This document shows positions 58,919 to 64,000 of a stretch of DNA of 64,000 nucleotides, piece after piece. Where the stretch lies: positions 1 to 64,000 of the forward strand of contig JBAXSI010000018.1 of the NCBI GenBank assembly GCA_037130755.1. Direction: 5' to 3'. The DNA comes from UBA10649 sp037130755 (GTDB lineage Bacteria; Actinomycetota; Actinomycetes; S36-B12). How positions within the stretch are numbered: position 1 is the stretch's first letter; the number at the start of each line of letters is the position of its first letter. The position numbers were made by a program, and so were the translations under genes. The notes under the pieces are model-generated. The model ran no database searches. It was given only the letters and a program-made list of their open reading frames with translations, and was not told where the DNA came from.

Positions 58919-59665
58919 TCATGCGGACAGTCGCCGGACGAAGGCGATGCTGTCGCGGTGGATCACTTCCGCGTCGTAGTCGAGCGTCGCAACGTGGTAC
59001 GAGTCCGGGAGGAGGACCTCCTCGATGTCGGCCGACGAGACGTTCGCGAGGATGAAGGCGGAGTTGCTCGGCTCGACGACGTGGTCCTCGAGGCTGCGGA
59101 ACAGCAGCAACGGAACCTTGACCTTGCCGATGTCGGTCTTGATCAGCTTCCACATCTGCTGCATCGAGTGGGCCGCCTTCAGCGGGATCTTGTCGTACGC
59201 ACCCTCGTCCTGGTCGGGCTTGTTGATGTCGTTGGAGATGCCAGGGAACCCGCCGACGAAGCGCTGGAGCACCGGCAGGGCGAAGCGGTCCAGGCGCTCG
59301 GTGTGCACCGCAGGATTGACCAGCACGATGCCGCTGATGTCGTCGCCGTGCTCCTCGGCCAGCTTCAGGGTCAGCGACCCGCCCATGGACAGGCCCATGA
59401 CGAAGACGTGCTCGCAGGAGGCGCGCAGTTCCTGGAAGTTGCGCAGTGCCTCGGCGTACCAGTCCTCCCACGTGGTCAGGTTCATCTCCTGCCAGGTCGT
59501 GCCGTGGCCGGGAAGCCGCGGCACTCGGATGGTCCAGCCCTGACCGCTGAGTTCCATCGCCCACGGCGTCATCGACTTGGGCGAACCGGTGAAGCCGTGG
59601 AGGACGAGGATGCCGATGTGATTGCCTTCGGCAGACCAGGGCTCGGCATGCGGCGCGACGGCCAT
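58919..59665 (-). CDS. Alpha/beta hydrolase (carboxylesterase/monoacylglycerol-lipase-like)
   Basis: The 248-residue hydrolase has the oxyanion motif ILVLHGFTGSPKSMTPWA, the nucleophile elbow VMGLSMGGSLTL (GxSxG), Asp in LEDHVVEP and His in SYHVATLDYD. It resembles bacterial monoglyceride lipases and carboxylesterases (YvaK/Est30 type). Its neighbours include PlsC and glpK, so glycerolipid turnover is a likely theme. AAAGGA 6 nt before ATG supports the start. It forms an operon with the membrane protein behind it and is divergent from PlsC (66 bp). Confidence 0.9.
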   Translation of the reverse strand: MAVAPHAEPWSAEGNHIGILVLHGFTGSPKSMTPWAMELSGQGWTIRVPRLPGHGTTWQEMNLTTWEDWYAEALRNFQELRASCEHVFVMGLSMGGSLTLKLAEEHGDDISGIVLVNPAVHTERLDRFALPVLQRFVGGFPGISNDINKPDQDEGAYDKIPLKAAHSMQQMWKLIKTDIGKVKVPLLLFRSLEDHVVEPSNSAFILANVSSADIEEVLLPDSYHVATLDYDAEVIHRDSIAFVRRLSA

Positions 59666-59741
59666 GGGAATCCTTTCGAGGCGAGTCGTCGCCGACCGGC
59701 GACCCGCCCACTAGTCTGCCATCCGGAAGGAGATGCCAACC

Positions 59742-60464
59742 GTGCTGTACTGGTTCTTGAAGTACATCCTCGTCGGGCCGTGGTTGCGCGTCCTCTTCCG
59801 CCCGTGGGTTGAGGGGCTGGGCCACATCCCCGATGACACGCCCGCGATCCTGGCCAGCAACCACCTGTCCTTCTCGGACTCCTTCTTCCTGCCGCTGGTC
59901 GTGCCGCGCCCGATCACGTTCCTTGCGAAGAGTGACTACTTCACCGGCAAGGGGATCAAGGGCTTCTTCACCAAGGCGTTCTTCGCCGGCGTGGGGCAGG
60001 TCCCGGTCGACCGCTCCGGCGGCCGGGCCTCAGAGGCAGCGATCCGCACCGGACTGCGCATCCTGAGCGAGGGGAACCTGCTGGGGATCTATCCGGAGGG
60101 CACTCGCTCGCCGAACGGGACCCTCTACCGCGGGAAGACCGGCGTCGCGCGCATGGCGATGGAGGCCCAGGTCCCGATTGTCCCGGTCGCGATGATCAAC
60201 ACCTACGAGATCCAGCCCCCCGGGCAGGTGCGTCCCCACATCCGTCGCGTGGGCGTTCGCATCGGCAGGCCGTTGGACTTCAGCCGCTACGAGGGCCTGG
60301 AGAACGATCGCTTCGTCCTTCGGTCCATCACCGACGAGGTGATGTACGAGCTGATGTCCCTGTCGGGCCAGGAGTACGTCGACATGTACGCCACGCGCGC
60401 CAAGGAGCTCATCGCCCAGGGCTCGCCCGCCGACTCGCGGTCGATGGTGCCGCCGCCGAAGTAG
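59742..60464 (+). CDS. 1-acylglycerol-3-phosphate acyltransferase (PlsC-like)
   Basis: The 240-residue acyltransferase has an N-terminal membrane-associated segment, the catalytic ILASNHLSFSDSFFLP (NHxxxxD), VPVDRSGGRASEAAIR, the glycerol-phosphate site GIYPEGTRSPNG, and VPIVPVAMINTYEIQ. It builds phosphatidic acid or related phospholipids. An ATG at 59733 is preceded directly by AAGGAG with no spacing, whereas the GTG at 59742 has a 9-nt spacing, so I prefer GTG. The M. tuberculosis counterpart is Rv2182c. Confidence 0.93.
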   Translation: MLYWFLKYILVGPWLRVLFRPWVEGLGHIPDDTPAILASNHLSFSDSFFLPLVVPRPITFLAKSDYFTGKGIKGFFTKAFFAGVGQVPVDRSGGRASEAAIRTGLRILSEGNLLGIYPEGTRSPNGTLYRGKTGVARMAMEAQVPIVPVAMINTYEIQPPGQVRPHIRRVGVRIGRPLDFSRYEGLENDRFVLRSITDEVMYELMSLSGQEYVDMYATRAKELIAQGSPADSRSMVPPPK

Positions 60465-60473
60465 TCGCTGACC

Positions 60474-61955
60474 TCAGGTCGCCCAGTGCTTCGCGCGCTC
60501 CACTGCGCTGCGCCAGCGCGTGTGCGCTGCACCGTCTGCCGTTCCGGGCTGGAATACCCCTGACGAGTGACGCGTGGATGCGAGGGCGTCGAACGACGGC
60601 CAGATGCCCACGCCCAGGCCCGCGAGGAAGGCAGCGCCCAGGCCCGTGGTCTGCAGCTCGGCGGACCGATCGACTGGCAGCTGCACGGCGTCGGCCTGCA
60701 ACTGGCACAGCAGGTCATTTGCCGCGGCGCCGCCGTCGATCGCCAGGCGCGTGAGCGGGACGCCGCCATCGGCGCTCATCAGCGACACCACGTCGCTCAC
60801 CTGGAACGCGATGGCGTCGAGCGCGGCTCGGGCGATGTGCGCGCGAGTGGTCCCGCGGGTGATGCCGATGATCATGCCGCGGGCCGTCGGGTCCCAGTCA
60901 GGCGCGCCGAGACCGGTGAGGGCTGGGACGAACACGACTCCGCCGGAGTCGCTGACGGTGCTGGCGAGGCTCTCCGACTCGGCCGCGCTGTCGATGATGC
61001 CCAGTCCGTCGCGCAGCCATTGGATGGCTGCCCCGGTCACGAAGACCGCACCCTCGAGAGCGAAGTCCCGGCGGCCGTCGGGGTGCGCGAGGGCCACCGT
61101 GGTGAGCAGGCCATGCGTCGATCTCGCAGGCTCGCTGCCCGTGTGCACCAGCAGGAAGGAACCGGTGCCGTAGGTGCACTTCGCTGCGCCGGTGGCGAAG
61201 CCGGCCTGACCGACGAGGGCCGCCTGCTGATCCCCGGCGATGCCGGCGATCGGCACATCGAGGCCGAGGAACACCGTGGGATCGGTGTGCGCGATGTGGC
61301 CGTACGACGCCTTGATCTCGGGAAGGGCATCCATCGGCACGTCGAGGAGCGAGCACAGTTCCGGACTCCACGCGCCGGTCGACAGGTCGTACAGCAGCGT
61401 GCGGGACGCATTGGTCCCGTCCGTGACGTGGTGAAGTCCTCGCGACATGCGCGCGATGAGGTACGAGTCGACCGTGCCAATCGCAACGCGGCCCGACACG
61501 ACCTGCGCCCACGTTGCCGGATCGTTCTCGCGGACCCACGCGATTTTCGTGCCCGAGAAGTAGGGATCCAGCCGGAGCCCGGTGAGCTCCTGGACGCGGT
61601 CCGCGTGGCCCGCGGCGGCCAACTCCTCGCACATCGAGGCTGTGCGACGGTCCTGCCACACGATGGCGCGTCGCGGAGCCCCGAGCGTCTCGCGATCCCA
61701 GAAGCAGACCGTCTCCCGCTGGTTGGTGATCCCGACGGCGCGGATCGTGAGGTTCGTCTTCGACAGCGCCTCACCGGTCGCCGACAACGTGGCGGCCCAC
61801 ATCTCCCGCAGGTCGTGCTCGACCCAGCCGTCGGCGGGGAAGTGCTGCGGGAACTCGCGGTAGCCGCGCGAGACGACCACGGCGTTCGCGTCGACTACGA
61901 GGGCCGTGATGCCCGTGGTCCCGGCATCGATGGAGAGGACGGCGTTAGTGGTCAC
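60474..61955 (-). CDS. glpK: Glycerol kinase
   Basis: The 493-residue FGGY kinase makes glycerol-3-phosphate. It has AVLSIDAGTTGITALVVD, AVGITNQRETVCFWDRETL, VGTVDSYLIAR-type (AIGTVDSYLIARMS), GIAGDQQAALVGQAGF and LAIDGGAAANDLLCQLQAD. The GTG start is placed 6 nt after a TATTGT -10 box, in a 40-bp gap shared with the divergent DUF1028 gene. Glycerol-3-phosphate would feed the PlsC acyltransferase encoded next to it. Confidence 0.95.
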   Translation of the reverse strand: MTTNAVLSIDAGTTGITALVVDANAVVVSRGYREFPQHFPADGWVEHDLREMWAATLSATGEALSKTNLTIRAVGITNQRETVCFWDRETLGAPRRAIVWQDRRTASMCEELAAAGHADRVQELTGLRLDPYFSGTKIAWVRENDPATWAQVVSGRVAIGTVDSYLIARMSRGLHHVTDGTNASRTLLYDLSTGAWSPELCSLLDVPMDALPEIKASYGHIAHTDPTVFLGLDVPIAGIAGDQQAALVGQAGFATGAAKCTYGTGSFLLVHTGSEPARSTHGLLTTVALAHPDGRRDFALEGAVFVTGAAIQWLRDGLGIIDSAAESESLASTVSDSGGVVFVPALTGLGAPDWDPTARGMIIGITRGTTRAHIARAALDAIAFQVSDVVSLMSADGGVPLTRLAIDGGAAANDLLCQLQADAVQLPVDRSAELQTTGLGAAFLAGLGVGIWPSFDALASTRHSSGVFQPGTADGAAHTRWRSAVERAKHWAT

Positions 61956-61967
61956 CCTCGAACAATA
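61956..61967 (-). promoter_or_regulatory. -10 element of leaderless promoter, glpK
   Basis: TATTGT, 6 nt, GTG. Divergent twin of the DUF1028 promoter. Confidence 0.65.
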
Positions 61968-61983
61968 GGAGTTCGCGTTGGCG

Positions 61984-61995
61984 TACGGTTCCGCG
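61984..61995 (+). promoter_or_regulatory. -10 element of leaderless promoter, DUF1028 gene
   Basis: TACGGT, 6 nt, ATG. Only 16 bp separate it from the glpK -10, so the two promoters must share DNA upstream. Confidence 0.65.
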
Positions 61996-62868
61996 ATGAC
62001 CTTCTCAATCGTCGCCCGTCTCGATGACGGCGTCCCCGGCGTCATCGGCCCCGCCTGGGGTGTCGCTGTCGCGAGCAAGTTCCTGGCGGCCGGCGCGGTC
62101 GTGCCCGGCGCACGAGCCGGGGTTGGGGCCATCGCCACGCAGGCCTTCGCGAACCTTCGCTATCTACCCGACGGGCTCGCTGCACTCGCCGCCGGAGCGG
62201 GTGCCGCCGAGGTCATGGCGTCCTTGACCGCGACTGACGATCTCGTGGGCCAGCGGCAGGTCGGCGTCGTGGACGCGGCGGGCGGATCGGCGTCCTTCAC
62301 GGGCGGGGAGTGCTTCTCGTGGGCCGGCGGCCTGACGGGGGAGGGCTACGCGATCCAGGGCAACATCCTGGCCGGGCCCGAGGTGGTGGACGCCATGCGC
62401 GCCGCATGGCTGGCTGCTGAGGGCCCGCTGTCGGCGCGCCTGGTGGCGGTCCTGCTGGCCGGCGACCGGGCCGGGGGCGATCGGCGCGGGCGCCAGAGCG
62501 CCGCGGTGCTCGTCGTCGCCGAGGCGGCCGGGTACGGCGGCGGCAGTGACGTCGCGGTCGACCTGCGGGTCGACGACCATGCCGACCCTGTCCCCGAACT
62601 GCAGCGACTTCTCGGCGTCCACACGCTGCTGTTCGGTCGTCCCGAGCGCACGCTGCCACTGGCGGGTGACACCGCGCGCCGCGTGCGGGGCGCCCTCGAC
62701 ACGCTCGGCTTCGACGACCCGGACCTCGACAAGGCCCTGAACGACCTCGCCGGCATCGAGAACCTCGAGGAGCGAATGGTGCCCGGAGCCGTCGACGTGG
62801 TGGTGCTGGAGCACATTGAGCGCCTCGCCGCCCGCACGCGTGATGACAGCGATTACATGGCTCGCTAG
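61996..62868 (+). CDS. DUF1028 family protein (putative Ntn-hydrolase fold)
   Basis: The 290-residue protein begins MTFSIVARLDDGVPGVIGPA and continues with AVASKFLAAGAVVPGARAG, GVGAIATQAFANLRY, GLAALAAGAGAAEVMASL and FTGGECFSWAGGLTGEGYAIQGNIL (broken over several lines), the pattern of DUF1028. I recall that the family is placed in the Ntn-hydrolase clan; removal of Met1 would expose Thr2 as nucleophile, which fits the leaderless ATG chosen here rather than an upstream GTG. The C-terminal half with PVPELQRLLGVHTLLFG is a putative peptidoglycan-binding-like segment. Its substrate is unknown. Confidence 0.85.
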   Translation: MTFSIVARLDDGVPGVIGPAWGVAVASKFLAAGAVVPGARAGVGAIATQAFANLRYLPDGLAALAAGAGAAEVMASLTATDDLVGQRQVGVVDAAGGSASFTGGECFSWAGGLTGEGYAIQGNILAGPEVVDAMRAAWLAAEGPLSARLVAVLLAGDRAGGDRRGRQSAAVLVVAEAAGYGGGSDVAVDLRVDDHADPVPELQRLLGVHTLLFGRPERTLPLAGDTARRVRGALDTLGFDDPDLDKALNDLAGIENLEERMVPGAVDVVVLEHIERLAARTRDDSDYMAR

Positions 62869-62945
62869 AGTGTGCGCGTGATCTGGGCCTTCGGCGCCCG
62901 GGCGGAACTGGGGCCACAAGCCCGCAACGAAAGGGTGCATGACCG

Positions 62946-63971
62946 ATGCGCGTGGGTGTTCTTACTGGCGGCGGGGACTGCCCCGGCCTGAACGCGGTCA
63001 TCCGCGCGGTCGTGCGGCGTGGCGTGACCGAGTACGGCTACGAGTTCGTCGGGTTCCGTGACGGCTGGAAGGGCCCGCTGGAGGGCCTGACGATGCCGCT
63101 GGACATCCCGACCGTCCGCGGCATCCTGCCCCGTGGCGGCACCATCCTCGGCTCGTCGCGCACGAATCTCGTCAAGATCGACGGCGGCATCGAGCGCACG
63201 GAGGAGAACCTCAAGAAGCTCGGCATCGATGCCCTCATCGCCATCGGCGGCGAGGACACGCTGGGTGTCGCCACGACGCTGACCGAGCACGGCTTCCACG
63301 TCATCGGCGTCCCGAAGACCATCGACAACGACCTCAGCGCCACCGACTACACCTTCGGGTTCGACACTGCCGTCGGCATCGCGACGGAGGCGATCGATCG
63401 CCTGCACACGACGGCGGAGTCGCACCACCGCATCCTCATCTGCGAGGTCATGGGCCGACACGCGGGCTGGATCGCCCTCCATTCCGGCATGGCCGGCGGC
63501 GCGAACGTGATCCTCATCCCCGAGGTGAACTTCGACATGGACGAGGTCATCGGCTGGGTCGAGTCCCGCTTCAAGGCCAGTTACGCGCCGATCATCGTCG
63601 TGGCTGAGGGCGCGATCCCGGCAGATGGCGACCTGATCACCAAGGACCAGACGCGCGACTCGTTCGGCCACGTCAAGCTGTCGGGCATCGGAGAGTGGCT
63701 GGCTCAGCACATCGAGGCGCGCACCGGCCACGAGGCCCGCACGACCGTGCTCGGCCACATCCAGCGTGGCGGCTCGCCCACGGCGTACGACCGCGTCCTG
63801 GCGACGCGGTTCGGGCTCAACGCCATCGCCGCCGTCAAGGACCAGGACTGGGGCAAGATGGTGGCCCTTCAGGGCACGGACATCGTCCGCGTCCCGTTGC
63901 AGGCGGCTACGGGCGTGCTCAAGACCGTCCCCATCGAGCGCTACGAGGAAGCGAAGTCCTTCTTCGGATAG
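62946..63971 (+). CDS. pfkA: 6-phosphofructokinase (group III PfkA)
   Basis: The 341-residue enzyme phosphorylates fructose-6-phosphate. It has VGVLTGGGDCPGLNAVIR, IAIGGEDTLGVAT (position 104 Asp), GVPKTIDNDL (catalytic Asp, position 124 Lys), MGRHAGWIALHSG, ILIPEVNFDM and LGHIQRGGSPTAYDR. The Asp/Lys pair is typical of PPi-dependent enzymes, but closely related ATP-dependent actinobacterial PFKs also have it, so the phosphoryl donor is open. AAAGGG about 11 nt upstream supports the ATG. TAGAGT at 62866 is a possible -10. Confidence 0.95.
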   Translation: MRVGVLTGGGDCPGLNAVIRAVVRRGVTEYGYEFVGFRDGWKGPLEGLTMPLDIPTVRGILPRGGTILGSSRTNLVKIDGGIERTEENLKKLGIDALIAIGGEDTLGVATTLTEHGFHVIGVPKTIDNDLSATDYTFGFDTAVGIATEAIDRLHTTAESHHRILICEVMGRHAGWIALHSGMAGGANVILIPEVNFDMDEVIGWVESRFKASYAPIIVVAEGAIPADGDLITKDQTRDSFGHVKLSGIGEWLAQHIEARTGHEARTTVLGHIQRGGSPTAYDRVLATRFGLNAIAAVKDQDWGKMVALQGTDIVRVPLQAATGVLKTVPIERYEEAKSFFG

Positions 63972-63979
63972 GCGTGCCT

Positions 63980-63991
63980 TAGCCTTCTCCC
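63980..63991 (+). promoter_or_regulatory. -10 element of leaderless promoter at the right edge
   Basis: TAGCCT, 6 nt, ATG at 63992. Confidence 0.45.
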
Positions 63992-64000
63992 ATGCCTACC
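63992..64000 (+). CDS. Start of a new gene cut by the window edge
   Basis: Only ATGCCTACC (Met-Pro-Thr) is visible. The call rests on the leaderless -10 pattern upstream and on the position 20 bp after the pfkA stop. No identity can be given. Confidence 0.35.

Noticed and set aside
1..64000. tRNA or rRNA genes, insertion sequences, prophage or att sites
   Set aside because: Searching by eye for T-loop motifs (GGTTCGAnTCC), transposase motifs and direct repeats gave no convincing candidate on either strand; short RNAs could still be missed.

Overview
The window is about 64 kb of high-GC chromosome from an actinobacterium (Actinomycetota, class Actinomycetes). The evidence is a strong G/C bias in third codon positions, a glutamine synthetase I with an adenylylation-type tyrosine, a bcc-aa3 respiratory gene set with diheme QcrC and CtaF, PspA/HtpX/PspAB, and several actinobacteria-specific small families (DUF4191, DUF3043, PF03640). 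From memory, the gene order follows Mycobacterium tuberculosis Rv2182c to Rv2220 closely, in several blocks: PlsC acyltransferase, small protein, ArsA-like ATPase, SRPBCC, fadD15, NlpC/P60, exonuclease-UvrC, trpD, ctaE-qcrCAB, ctaF/ctaC, PfkB kinase, A-type Fe-S carrier, gcvT, pepA, E2, TIGR01777, lipBA, DUF4191, RDD, glnA. The mycobacterial asnB and mmpS3 are absent, and other genes are inserted, so I do not assign an order. I saw no phage, insertion sequence, CRISPR, rRNA or tRNA gene. This is core chromosome with accessory insertions.

Layout. 0-3 kb: an orphan TupA-like ATP-grasp protein and glnA behind a four-box GlnR operator. 3-6.4 kb: an amino-sugar catabolic operon (nagA, ROK kinase, SIS-type deaminase). 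6.4-17.2 kb: lipoate and lipoyl-enzyme genes (DUF4191, lipA, lipB, sucB/dlaT-type E2, lpd), a TIGR01777-amine oxidase pair, a TetR/cupin pair and pepA. 17.2-18.3 kb: gcvT. 18.3-25.2 kb: a corrinoid locus. A compact cobalamin riboswitch with a terminator leads into a secreted alpha/alpha-toroid protein, a secreted membrane-anchored protein, and a three-gene ECF transporter, followed by a short CobT-like protein and a PPOX flavoprotein. 25.3-36.2 kb: a PLP decarboxylase, an aldo-keto reductase, the Psp envelope-stress operon, nadA, erpA, a PfkB kinase, aat and a cysteine-desulfurase-like pseudoenzyme.

36.2-47.3 kb holds the respiratory core: ctaC-ctaD-ctaF on the plus strand and ctaE-qcrC-qcrA-qcrB on the minus strand, pointing at each other. 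Between them lie an L,D-transpeptidase, a YkgJ cysteine-cluster protein, a secreted PF03640 protein and a metallophosphatase. 47.4-64 kb carries trpD, an exonuclease/GIY-YIG/UvrC fusion, NlpC/P60, fadD, a plus-strand cluster ending in glk (metallophosphoesterase, SRPBCC, P-loop-degenerate ArsA-like ATPase, small protein, glucokinase), a lipase, an acyltransferase, glpK, DUF1028 and pfkA.

Two features run through the whole window. Seventeen start codons sit exactly 6 nt after a -10-like hexamer (TAnnnT or a close variant), which indicates widespread leaderless transcription and settles several start sites (for example lipB). Operon genes frequently overlap by 4 bp (ATGA or GTGA). The observations I would follow first are the riboswitch-controlled corrinoid capture/import locus, the pseudo-desulfurase next to ctaC, the ArsA-like ATPase lacking both P-loop lysines, and a perfect inverted repeat with 40-bp arms after erpA.
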